6,094 bases of DNA from Planctomycetaceae bacterium (GCA_007133715.1 SLMF01000040.1:1-6094); one strand, 5' to 3'; shown: positions 1 to 6,094, counted from the first letter of the stretch. The notes: generated from the letters alone by a model not told the origin. Made by a program: numbers and translations.

Positions 1-1137
1 CGCGGCGTCGGGGGCGTAGGGCAAGCCGAATTCGCGAAACCCCGATGTCTGCTTGCGCGGGCGATCGTTCAGCGAAACGTGGGGAAAGAAACCTTCGATC
101 AACACGCGGCGAGCTTCCTCGCGGTCGACCACCACCCGCTGGCCGCCGCCGATCAGCCGGGCCCCCGTGCCGGGCAGGTTGAAGCTGACGGTTTCCGGAC
201 AGGCGTCGTGCAGCAGATCTTCTTTCAGTCGGCGGCAGATGCGTACCAAGACGGACCAGGCATGGGGTTCGAGTTCCTTGCCCAATTGCTGTTCGATATG
301 CCGTGCCAGGGCCAGGTCCAGGTTGTCGCCTCCCAGGATCAGGTGCTCGCCCACCGCCACGCGATGAAACTGAACCCGCTCGCCCTGGCCCTGTCGTACG
401 CGGATCAGGGTGAAATCGGAGGTGCCGCCGCCAATATCGCAGACCAGGATCTTCTGGCCCGGCAGGACACGTTGCTGCCAGTCATGCGGGTGCGCATTGA
501 TCCAGGCATAGAAAGCGGCCTGAGGCTCTTCGATCAGGACCACGCGGGGCAAGCCGGCGGCGGCGGCCGCCTGGACGGTCAGTTCCCGAGCCACCTCGTC
601 GAACGAGGCGGGCAGGGTCAGCACCAGGTCTTGGGCGGCCAGCGGTTCTGCGGGAAAGCGCGTTTCCCAGGCATCGCGGAGCAGCCGCAGGTAGCGTGCG
701 CTGGCCTCGACCGGGGAAATCCGGACCACATCGGCCGCGCTTTGCCACGGCAGCAGATCGGCCGTCCGATCGACGCCCGAATGGCACAGCCAACTCTTGG
801 CGGAGACGACCAACCGGCTCGGATTGCGAACTCCCAGATCGCGTGCCAGCACGCCCACCAGATAATTCCGCTCGGCTGGCGACCCCACCGCCGCCAGTTC
901 CTCGGCCAGCGGTTGGTAATGAAACGACGGCAGGGAATCACGCGATTCGTGCTGGCCCAGATCGACCAGCTGAGGAATCGGCAGGGTCTGTACCCGCCAG
1001 GGCTCTTGTGCGGTGTCGACGTAGGCCACGGCCGAATTGGTCGTCCCCAGATCGATCCCGACGATATACCGGCCGGGTTGCTCCTCTTGCGGATCCAGCG
1101 AATCGTCTCTCAGACGCGGCGATTTTGAGCTGCCCAT
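1..1137 (-). CDS. Divergent Hsp70-family ATPase (second of a tandem pair), 3' end beyond window
   Basis: The first 379 residues of an Hsp70-type protein whose reading frame is still open at base 1. About 22 polar, charged residues precede the core, unlike the first Hsp70, which begins almost directly with it. Motifs: phosphate-1 GIDLGTTNS (27-35); KSWLCHSGVDR (114-124) with Lys114 aligned to DnaK Lys70; LTLPASFDEVARELT (173-187); LIEEPQAAFYAW (201-212); phosphate-2 VCDIGGGTSDFTL (232-244) with Thr239 matching DnaK Thr199; and LGGDNLDLALAR (268-279). The adenosine motif and C-terminal region lie outside the window. It is an older paralogue of the preceding gene: the proteins match in long motif blocks (KSWLCH, PASFD, EEPQAA, EGFFPH, SGF), but I see no near-identical DNA. 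Relatives of this arrangement, from memory, sometimes have a long second Hsp70 with a DUF3731 C-terminal domain, which cannot be tested here. The start has a good RBS. Confidence 0.93.
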   Translation of the reverse strand, partial: MGSSKSPRLRDDSLDPQEEQPGRYIVGIDLGTTNSAVAYVDTAQEPWRVQTLPIPQLVDLGQHESRDSLPSFHYQPLAEELAAVGSPAERNYLVGVLARDLGVRNPSRLVVSAKSWLCHSGVDRTADLLPWQSAADVVRISPVEASARYLRLLRDAWETRFPAEPLAAQDLVLTLPASFDEVARELTVQAAAAAGLPRVVLIEEPQAAFYAWINAHPHDWQQRVLPGQKILVCDIGGGTSDFTLIRVRQGQGERVQFHRVAVGEHLILGGDNLDLALARHIEQQLGKELEPHAWSVLVRICRRLKEDLLHDACPETVSFNLPGTGARLIGGGQRVVVDREEARRVLIEGFFPHVSLNDRPRKQTSGFREFGLPYAPDAA

Positions 1138-1142
1138 CCCAT

Positions 1143-1147
1143 TCCTC
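1143..1147 (-). promoter_or_regulatory. Ribosome binding site for the second Hsp70 gene
   Basis: GAGGA at 1147-1143 on the minus strand lies 5 nt before the ATG at 1137. An in-frame TTG at 1149-1147 overlaps this site, so the ATG is the better start. This matters because it leaves about 22 residues ahead of the conserved Hsp70 core. Confidence 0.6.
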
Positions 1148-1171
1148 AAGCGGCACAGGTCACCGGTTGGC

Positions 1172-1200
1172 AACGCCCGAGCGGGCAGGCGTTCCGCCCG
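1172..1200. repeat. Overlapping inverted repeats between the two Hsp70 genes
   Basis: Within the 68-nt gap, three mutually exclusive stems can be drawn: AACGCC (1172-1177) with GGCGTT (1188-1193); GCCC (1175-1178) with GGGC (1183-1186) around a GAGC loop; and CGGGC (1182-1186) with GCCCG (1196-1200). None is followed by a T-run on either strand. The region could fold in the mRNA between the Hsp70 cistrons and affect stability or relative expression, but GC-rich DNA yields such stems readily. Confidence 0.35.
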
Positions 1201-1205
1201 GCGGC

Positions 1206-2993
1206 CTACGGCTCCTCACGCACATTGAATTCCAGTTTCCAACGTTTGTCGCTGGTCGTGCTGACACACCACAATTCGAACATTCCCAGTTCGGTGACCC
1301 GCGATTGGAACTTGACCGGCACATACGGCTCTTCGATGCCTTCTTCCGGTTCCAAGGTCGTTTCCAGCGAGTCGGTTTCGGCCAATTCGTCGGGACTCCA
1401 CTGGGACAGCAGCTCTCCGACCTGGTCTTGTTTCCGCACGGGCGAGCTGAAGAAGCGGAATTGGGCGGGTTCGCCGACCACCAATCCGATTTCTGACGAG
1501 GGCACATCCGCTTGATCGCCCTCTTCCATTCCCAAGGGCGCGACGCAGAGGGCGCGGAGCGGTCGCGGGGCACCGGGAATGGTGAGGCCGGCGGATTCGA
1601 TTCCCACGTAGTACGAGCGGGCGGTTCCGCCGCGGATGCGAACCCCACCCCGCTGCTTGGCCCAACCATAGTAGGCGGCACCGCGAGCGACCGAATAATC
1701 CAAGTCGGGAGCGGTTTCCAGCCCTTGGGGCGCCGTACCGCCGGACCAGCTGGTTAGGACCTCGACCAGCCGATCGGCCAGGACCCGGGCCTTGAAAACC
1801 CCGCCGTTCATCAGCAGATGCGTGGGCCGCGCCGGCCCCCCCTGCCCTTCCGCATGATCCTGCAAGAACGCCGCCAGATGCCGCGTGACGCCCGTATCCT
1901 GCTCGAAGGGCAAGCCGATTTCCTGGAAACCCGAAGCGCGACGGCGGGCGGGACGCTCCTGCGGGTCACAGTGCGGAAAGAAGCCCTCGACCAGCCACTG
2001 GGCCGTCTGCTGGCGATCCAATTCGACCGAAACGGTTCCGCCGATCAACTTGCTGCCCCGCCCCAGCACCGAGATGGTCTGCTGCTCGGGACCCCCTTCC
2101 TGCAGCAAGGACTCCTTGGCCGCGCGGCAGGAATGCCACAGCGAGACCGACTGCCAGGGATCGAGTTCGACGTTTTTGGCCGCGAACAACTGCGAGGTCT
2201 GATAGGCCAGGGCCAAGTCCATATTATCGCCGCCGACCAGCAGATGATTGCCCACGGCCACGCGTTGCAAGACCAATTCGCCTTCTTCTTCGCCGACACG
2301 GACCAGCGTGAAATCGCTGGTACCGCCCCCCACGTCGCACACCAGCAGCACATCGTCCAAGGCCAGCGACTTTCGCCAGCGTTCGCCCACTTTGCCCACC
2401 CAGGAATAGACGGCGGCCTGCGGCTCTTCCAGCAACAGCACCTCGTCGGGCAACCCGGCGGCCAAAGCCGCTTCCCGCGTCAATTCCCGGGCCGCCGCAT
2501 CAAAAGACGCCGGTACCGTCAACACCACCTGCTGCTCGGACAACGGCGCGTCCGGAAAGGCGTCTTGCCACGCGGCGATCAGGTGTTCGAGATAACGGCG
2601 GGTGCCCAACAGGGGCGAAATACGAGGCACTTCGGCCGGTGCGTTCCAGGGCAAGATCTCGCCACGCCGGTCCACTCGCCCGTGACATAACCAGCTCTTG
2701 ACCGCGCCCACCGTGCGATCCGGCACCTCGGCCGACTGACGCCGGGCGATCTCGCCCACCGCAAAACGCCGACCCTCCGACCACCGCAGGTCGAACGCAC
2801 CCTGGCCCGTCTCGTGCTCGCTGGCCAAATAAAGAAATGAGGGCAACTGCGGGCGGGATTCCACGGTCGAAGCAGCCACCAACTGCGGGATCGGAAGAAC
2901 CTGGACCAACGGCGTTTCTTCCGACAGGGAACTGTAAGCCAGAACACTGTTCGTCGTGCCGAGGTCGATGCCGACAACATAGCGGGCGGACAT
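1206..2993 (-). CDS. Divergent Hsp70-family ATPase (first of a tandem pair), short C-terminal region
   Basis: A 595-residue cytoplasmic Hsp70-type protein. The actin-like ATPase domain spans about residues 4-449. It shows the phosphate-1 loop GIDLGTTNS (8-16), a segment around KSWLCH in which Lys99 aligns with DnaK Lys70, PASFDAAARELT (161-172), LLEEPQAAVYSW (187-198; DnaK-like NEPTAAA), the phosphate-2 loop VCDVGGGTSDFTL (218-230) with Thr225 matching DnaK Thr199, GGDNMDLALA (254-263), and the adenosine region HLLMNGGVFKARVL (392-405) with SVARGAAYYGWA (434-445). ATP binding and hydrolysis therefore look intact. The last 145 residues look beta-rich (SYYVGIES, ALCVAPLG, GEPAQFRFFSS, TELGMFELWCVS, WKLEFNVRE). 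They fit a reduced beta substrate-binding domain with no clear helical lid and no EEVD-like tail. A GTG start at 3005 would add four residues. No J-domain or GrpE gene is in view. Client and function are unknown; this is not the housekeeping DnaK. Confidence 0.93.
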   Translation of the reverse strand: MSARYVVGIDLGTTNSVLAYSSLSEETPLVQVLPIPQLVAASTVESRPQLPSFLYLASEHETGQGAFDLRWSEGRRFAVGEIARRQSAEVPDRTVGAVKSWLCHGRVDRRGEILPWNAPAEVPRISPLLGTRRYLEHLIAAWQDAFPDAPLSEQQVVLTVPASFDAAARELTREAALAAGLPDEVLLLEEPQAAVYSWVGKVGERWRKSLALDDVLLVCDVGGGTSDFTLVRVGEEEGELVLQRVAVGNHLLVGGDNMDLALAYQTSQLFAAKNVELDPWQSVSLWHSCRAAKESLLQEGGPEQQTISVLGRGSKLIGGTVSVELDRQQTAQWLVEGFFPHCDPQERPARRRASGFQEIGLPFEQDTGVTRHLAAFLQDHAEGQGGPARPTHLLMNGGVFKARVLADRLVEVLTSWSGGTAPQGLETAPDLDYSVARGAAYYGWAKQRGGVRIRGGTARSYYVGIESAGLTIPGAPRPLRALCVAPLGMEEGDQADVPSSEIGLVVGEPAQFRFFSSPVRKQDQVGELLSQWSPDELAETDSLETTLEPEEGIEEPYVPVKFQSRVTELGMFELWCVSTTSDKRWKLEFNVREEP

Positions 2994-3004
2994 GATGACA
3001 CACA

Positions 3005-3010
3005 CTCCCT
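3005..3010 (-). promoter_or_regulatory. Ribosome binding site deciding the first Hsp70 start
   Basis: AGGGAG at 3010-3005 on the minus strand lies 11 nt before the ATG at 2993. The alternative in-frame GTG at 3005-3003 overlaps this site and so could not use it. The ATG is therefore preferred, although the spacing is slightly long. Confidence 0.55.
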
Positions 3011-3058
3011 ACAACAAGCAGGACACAGCAGCCACGGCGGGCAGTTGCAAAACGCGTC

Positions 3059-3604
3059 TCACGGCAGTTCGACTTCGGCCGGAGCGATCACCTTGGTCGC
3101 CGATTCGCTGCCCGACCATTGCGGCACTTGGCAGCGGTTGGCCTGCCAGCCATGATGCACTAGGCGGCCGGAAAACGGGGGCTCGCCCTCCACGTTGCCG
3201 GTCAGTCGGAAGCGGCCGGGGTCGAAGCCTGCAGGGACCTGAACCGTCTCGCCCTCGCTGTGCGGCAGCGCCGGCTGCAAATCGAACAAACGGTCCAAGA
3301 CGGTTCGGCAATCGCGGAGGACATCGCGGGCAGCCGCCCCCACCTGCTCGTCGGTGTACTGATCCAGCGCCTCCTGGACCAGATCGATAAAGCGCGCTTC
3401 GCGCTGCAGGGCCGCCAATAACGAGAGGGCCTCGCTCCGTATCGGCGGCGGGCGACGGGCGGGCGGAGGCGCCGCCGCCGCAGGCGCCGCGGGCTGCTCG
3501 CGCAACGCCGCTAACTCGCGACTTGCACGACGCCAGCAGACCCACAGAAATCCCGCACATACCGCCAGCAGGACAGCCAGCACCCACCCGGTCCAGAGCA
3601 ACAT
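3059..3604 (-). CDS. DUF2760 domain protein with N-terminal membrane anchor
   Basis: A 181-residue protein of unknown function. Residues 2-23 form one strongly hydrophobic segment followed by WRRASRE. By the positive-inside rule this suggests a short periplasmic N-terminus and a cytoplasmic C-terminal domain. A Pro/Ala-rich linker (about 38-55) leads to a conserved domain (about 58-181) that I recognise as DUF2760 from SLLAALQREARFIDLVQE (61-78), QVGAAARDV (87-95), GFDPGRFRLTGNVEGEPPF (126-144), GRLVHHGW (146-153) and the terminal VIAPAEVEL. From memory, DUF2760 genes recur beside atypical Hsp70 genes, as here: two follow immediately, the first after 65 nt. A role as a membrane docking partner for those Hsp70s is inference. 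The ATG at 3604 is chosen for its RBS and because it places the hydrophobic segment at the terminus. The stop is TGA at 3061-3059. No catalytic motif is apparent. Confidence 0.86.
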   Translation of the reverse strand: MLLWTGWVLAVLLAVCAGFLWVCWRRASRELAALREQPAAPAAAAPPPARRPPPIRSEALSLLAALQREARFIDLVQEALDQYTDEQVGAAARDVLRDCRTVLDRLFDLQPALPHSEGETVQVPAGFDPGRFRLTGNVEGEPPFSGRLVHHGWQANRCQVPQWSGSESATKVIAPAEVELP

Positions 3605-3610
3605 CCTTTT

Positions 3611-3616
3611 CTCTCC
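3611..3616 (-). promoter_or_regulatory. Ribosome binding site deciding the DUF2760 gene start
   Basis: GGAGAG at 3616-3611 on the minus strand lies 6 nt before the ATG at 3604. It favours that ATG over the in-frame upstream start at 3655, which would add 17 non-hydrophobic residues ahead of the membrane segment. Confidence 0.65.
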
Positions 3617-3652
3617 ATTCTCAAAACCCCAAGGACAGGGAGCCGTGTTCCT

Positions 3653-3665
3653 CACCCAGAGGGTG
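3653..3665. repeat. Small perfect inverted repeat between adaptor and DUF2760 genes
   Basis: CACCC (3653-3657), AGA, GGGTG (3661-3665) can form a 5-bp hairpin with a 3-nt loop in the 78-nt gap. Neither side has a T-run, so it does not look like an intrinsic terminator. It may be chance or a minor mRNA structure between cistrons. Confidence 0.3.
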
Positions 3666-3682
3666 GCACGAGACCGCCGCCT

Positions 3683-4813
3683 TCAAGGTACCTCCGTATC
3701 GCCTTCAGCTGTGACCGCTCGGTGCAACAGGACCCGGTCACCCGCCTCGACACCGCTGAGCACTTCCACCCGTTCGGGCATTCCCAAACGGCCGGTGGTG
3801 ATGAATCGTCGCTCCAGTGTCTTCCCGTCCGGGCGTACCACGTCGACGAATTGCAGCTGGCCAATCGTCTGGATCGCCGCGGTCGCCAAGCACAAATGCC
3901 GCCGGACCCCGCTGGGAATTCTCAGACGGCCGAACATGCCCTCGTACAACCCTTCGCCGGGAGCCAGCGCGACTTTGACTAGAAACGAACGACTGGCCGC
4001 TTCCGCCTGCGGGACGATCTCGTCAACCACCGCCTCCACGTCCCGCTCTAACGCGTCGATCCGTACCGTCACCGGGTCGCCCCGCTGCAGCTGAACCGCC
4101 AGATTCTCCATCACCGGCACCTCCAGACGCAGCGAAGTCGGATCGTACAACACCAGCAAGGGCGAACCGGGTTGCGCCAGATCGCCGGGTTCCGCCATCC
4201 GGTCGACAATCACGCCGTCCTGAGTCGCCTGGATCGTGGTGTAGGACAAGATCACCTCGGCCTCGTTCACCGCCTGCTCCGCCTGACGCACCCTCGCCTG
4301 CGCGACATTCAGTGCGGTTCGGCCCTGCTCGTACTCCCGCGTGGACAGCGCGTTCTTCTCGAGCAGTTCCGTGTTGCGCGCGTGATCACTGGTCGCCTGC
4401 TCCGACTCGAACCGAGCCGATTCCAAGACCGACTGCGCCTGTTCGCGACGGGATTCCGCATCGCGGCGGTCCAGCCGGATCAGCACATCGCCCCGCTCGA
4501 CCCGGTCTCCGGCGTTGACGAGAATCTCCTCGATCGGGGCCAGTATGCGGGCGGCGATGTCGGTACGCGTGGCGGCACGCAACGTGCCAACCGCTTCCGC
4601 AAAATAGGGCTTCTCCAACTCGTAAACCTCGTCCAATCGCTGCGACTCGTCCGACGTCAGCACCCGCCGCGATTCGACCGCACCCGCCACCGGTTCGATC
4701 TTCTCCACGAATAACCCGGCCAGCCAAGCGATCGCCAGGATCAGCAAGGCAAACCCTCCCACCGCAGGAACGACGGTCGTCGCCAGCACCCGCAACCAAG
4801 CTTGGGCTTTCAT
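3683..4813 (-). CDS. Periplasmic adaptor / membrane fusion protein of an efflux system (HlyD/AcrA type)
   Basis: A 376-residue member of the membrane fusion protein family, which links an inner-membrane RND or ABC pump to the outer membrane or acts with an ABC exporter. Residues 1-10 carry Lys2 and Arg8 before a hydrophobic segment (about 11-35), which predicts an N-terminal anchor or uncleaved signal with the rest in the periplasm. The order is typical. The first half of a lipoyl/barrel-sandwich domain is at about 73-116 (AARILAPIEEILVNAGDRV, RGDVLIRLD). A coiled-coil hairpin (about 117-188) is rich in Glu, Gln, Arg and Ala. The second lipoyl half is at 189-221 (TTIQATQDGVIVD, GDLAQPGSPLL). 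A beta-barrel (about 226-300) and a membrane-proximal domain (about 301-370, with GVEAGDRVLL) complete it. The ATG at 4813 has GGGAG at 4826-4822, 8 nt upstream. The family usually sits beside its permease, but here serA precedes and a DUF2760 gene follows. The substrate cannot be inferred. Confidence 0.9.
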   Translation of the reverse strand: MKAQAWLRVLATTVVPAVGGFALLILAIAWLAGLFVEKIEPVAGAVESRRVLTSDESQRLDEVYELEKPYFAEAVGTLRAATRTDIAARILAPIEEILVNAGDRVERGDVLIRLDRRDAESRREQAQSVLESARFESEQATSDHARNTELLEKNALSTREYEQGRTALNVAQARVRQAEQAVNEAEVILSYTTIQATQDGVIVDRMAEPGDLAQPGSPLLVLYDPTSLRLEVPVMENLAVQLQRGDPVTVRIDALERDVEAVVDEIVPQAEAASRSFLVKVALAPGEGLYEGMFGRLRIPSGVRRHLCLATAAIQTIGQLQFVDVVRPDGKTLERRFITTGRLGMPERVEVLSGVEAGDRVLLHRAVTAEGDTEVP

Positions 4814-4857
4814 GGTTTCCGCTCCCTTGATGCGTCCTCTGTTCGTCCACCTCGCCG

Positions 4858-4878
4858 ATCAACGCGACCATCAACGCG
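4858..4878. repeat. Two 9-bp direct repeats at 12-bp period in the adaptor-gene leader
   Basis: ATCAACGCG occurs at 4858-4866 and again at 4870-4878. A degenerate third phase begins with ATCA at 4882. The repeats lie in the 88-nt gap between serA and the adaptor gene, downstream of the candidate -10 element. They could be a regulatory binding site or chance; nothing in the sequence decides this. On the minus strand the same region can also form a weak 6-bp stem (TCGCCG with CGGCGA) around a 17-nt loop that holds most of the repeats. Confidence 0.4.
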
Positions 4879-4900
4879 GCGATCACGAGCCTCTGCCGAC

Positions 4901-4906
4901 ATTATA
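4901..4906 (-). promoter_or_regulatory. Candidate -10 element (TATAAT) overlapping the serA stop codon
   Basis: Read on the minus strand, a perfect TATAAT lies at 4906-4901, with the serA TAA stop (4904-4902) inside it. The hexamer stands out in such GC-rich DNA and would start a transcript near 4894, giving a leader of about 80 nt before the adaptor gene at 4813. I see no convincing -35 hexamer 15-18 nt upstream; that stretch is GC-rich serA coding sequence. The match could therefore be chance, because CTA-TAA-T arises simply from a Leu codon plus the stop. If real, the adaptor, DUF2760 and Hsp70 genes form a unit separate from serA. Confidence 0.33.
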
Positions 4907-6094
4907 GCCACGGCGGAAGCTGTCCCGCCGGGGGCAATTCGATGACCTTCACTTCCAGAACCCCCTTCAGCTCCAAAAGTTCGTCGATCGCGTGCTGGTC
5001 CGGAACGCCATCCAGGTTCAGAACCCCGATGGCTTTCCCCCCGGGCTGATTGGTTTGGCGCCCCACCGACATTTGGGCGATGTTGATGCCATGCCTGCCG
5101 AATAAGGTTCCCACGCTGCCAATCACCCCGGGCCGATCCTCATGGACAAAAATCAGTAAGATCCCGTCCAGATAGGCCTCCAAGCGGTAGGCCCCGAGAC
5201 GAATCAAGCGTGCCATATTGTGGCCGAACAGCGTCCCCCCCACGACCAAGGTCTTGTCCTCGCCTGTCAATTCGGCAGTCATGGAGGAACTGAAGACCCC
5301 CAGTTTTGTCTGCTTCTCTTCGGTGATCTCGATGCCGTGCTCACGGAGCAGCACTTCGGCATTGACAATGTTCACTTCTTCCTCAAAGGAATTTTCGAGC
5401 AAACCGGCACAGAAGGCCGAGGTCAGCAGCGTGGTGTCCCGTTCTGCGATCCCCCCACGGTAGTGAAGGGCGCACGATTCGAGAGAACCTTCCTGCCATT
5501 GTGCCAGCAGGCGTCCCAGTCGGTAGGACAAATCCAAGTAATTCCGCAGGGCCTGCAGGGTCTTGGGCTCGACCGCCGCCGTATTCACCGCATGCCGGAT
5601 CTCACCCGTTTTCAGGAAATTGATCAGCAGCTGGCAACCTTCGATCGCCACTTGCGTCTGCGCCTCTTCGGTACTTGCTCCCAGATGTGGGGTGCACACG
5701 ACGTTTTTCATGGGGAACAGGGGGCTGTCGGTGCAGGGCTCATTTTCGAACACATCTTGGGCGACACCCGCAATCCGACCACTCTTCAGACCCTCGACAA
5801 GAGCGGCTTCGTCGTAGATTCCGCCGCGCGCCGCATTGATCAAACGGACGCCCGGCTTTATCATCGTGACCTCTTCCGGGCCGATCAGGCTCCTGGTTTC
5901 CGGAGTCAGGGGCGTGTGGACGGTCAGGTAATCGATCCGGGGCAACATGTCCCGCACGCTGTCCACGCGTTCGATGCCCAGCTTGTTGGCCGCCTCGGTG
6001 GACAAGAACGGGTCATAAGCAATCACTCGCATTTCGAAGGCCAAAGCGCGCTGGGCGACGGCCTTGCCGATTCTTCCCAAACCGACAATTCCCA
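4902..6094 (-). CDS. serA: D-3-phosphoglycerate dehydrogenase, long form with ACT domain (5'-truncated by window)
   Basis: Catalyses NAD-dependent oxidation of 3-phosphoglycerate to 3-phosphohydroxypyruvate, the first committed step of serine synthesis, in the cytoplasm. The N-terminal part lies beyond the right edge; 396 complete residues remain (first complete Gly = 1), ending at TAA 4904-4902. The visible part opens at the Rossmann motif GIVGLGRIGKA (1-11). Asp27 in AYDP is the likely NAD-ribose acidic residue. The catalytic residues of the 2-hydroxyacid dehydrogenase family are present: Arg89 in NAARGG, Glu118 in FENEP and His136 in TPHLGAS. A middle domain of the long SerA type (about 160-305, with SAFCAGLLE and EEEVNIVNAEVLL) and a C-terminal ACT domain (about 311-386, with HEDRPGVIG and INIAQMSVGR) follow. 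The ACT domain suggests serine feedback control, which is known for the family but not shown here. The full protein should be about 540 residues. The tail PPAGQLPPWL resembles planctomycete SerA from memory. Confidence 0.96.
   Translation of the reverse strand, partial: GIVGLGRIGKAVAQRALAFEMRVIAYDPFLSTEAANKLGIERVDSVRDMLPRIDYLTVHTPLTPETRSLIGPEEVTMIKPGVRLINAARGGIYDEAALVEGLKSGRIAGVAQDVFENEPCTDSPLFPMKNVVCTPHLGASTEEAQTQVAIEGCQLLINFLKTGEIRHAVNTAAVEPKTLQALRNYLDLSYRLGRLLAQWQEGSLESCALHYRGGIAERDTTLLTSAFCAGLLENSFEEEVNIVNAEVLLREHGIEITEEKQTKLGVFSSSMTAELTGEDKTLVVGGTLFGHNMARLIRLGAYRLEAYLDGILLIFVHEDRPGVIGSVGTLFGRHGINIAQMSVGRQTNQPGGKAIGVLNLDGVPDQHAIDELLELKGVLEVKVIELPPAGQLPPWL

Noticed and set aside
79..1128. 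349-aa plus-strand ORF
   Set aside because: It is the codon-register antisense of the second Hsp70, whose motifs are unmistakable on the minus strand. The ORF is explained by avoidance of TTA, CTA and TCA codons.
1172..1200. Inverted repeats considered as a terminator between the Hsp70 genes
   Set aside because: The stems are short and mutually exclusive with no T-tract, and the two genes look like members of one unit.
1818..2690. 290-aa plus-strand ORF
   Set aside because: Codon-register antisense of the first Hsp70's ATPase domain; no independent domain recognised.
1..2993. Tandem Hsp70 genes as a recent duplication
   Set aside because: The proteins share motif blocks, but the DNA differs even in the most conserved stretches, such as that encoding the phosphate-1 loop, and the N-termini differ. 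The duplication is old.
3009..3587. 192-aa minus-strand ORF overlapping the DUF2760 gene
   Set aside because: Out-of-frame, low-complexity Gly/Ala/Arg-rich translation of the GC-rich DUF2760 coding region. The DUF2760 frame has the conserved motifs, a membrane segment and an RBS.
3653..3665. Hairpin considered as a transcription terminator after the adaptor gene
   Set aside because: The stem is only 5 bp and has no T-run on either strand.
4386..4886. Minus-strand ORF starting with a hydrophobic stretch in the serA-adaptor gap (possible leader peptide)
   Set aside because: The hydrophobic start comes from the repeated ATCAACGCG bases. The frame then runs more than 400 nt out of frame through the adaptor gene with Arg/Gly-rich translation, so it is not a short leader and looks like a shadow.

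Overview
The window is GC-rich bacterial chromosome. It holds five genes, all on the minus strand, so they are transcribed from high to low coordinates. In that order they are: a 5'-truncated long-form D-3-phosphoglycerate dehydrogenase (serA, 6094-4902); a membrane-fusion/periplasmic adaptor protein (4813-3683); a small membrane-anchored DUF2760 protein (3604-3059); a complete divergent Hsp70 (2993-1206); and a second divergent Hsp70 that runs off the left edge (1137-1). The gaps are 88, 78, 65 and 68 nt. No stretch of 300 bases lacks a gene, and I see no RNA gene, insertion sequence or CRISPR array.

Organism: most likely a planctomycete, probably of the Pirellula/Rhodopirellula group. This rests on recalled resemblance of the SerA protein, including its C-terminal tail ending in LPPWL, and on the high GC content. 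It is an inference, since no database search was possible.

Layout and logic: serA is a housekeeping serine-biosynthesis gene and probably the upstream neighbour rather than a functional partner. A perfect TATAAT hexamer overlaps its stop codon, so the following four genes may have their own promoter. Those four combine an envelope protein (the adaptor, predicted to face the periplasm), a one-pass inner-membrane protein whose DUF2760 domain is predicted to face the cytoplasm, and two cytoplasmic Hsp70-type ATPases. DUF2760 next to one or two atypical Hsp70s is, from memory, a recurring neighbourhood of unknown function. The DUF2760 protein could serve as a membrane anchor or partner for the Hsp70 pair. 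No RND or ABC permease is visible for the adaptor.

The most interesting item is this Hsp70/DUF2760/Hsp70 cassette. Its complete Hsp70 keeps the ATPase motifs but has a short C-terminal part with no obvious helical lid. Both Hsp70 genes also carry long codon-register antisense ORFs, which I regard as artefacts.
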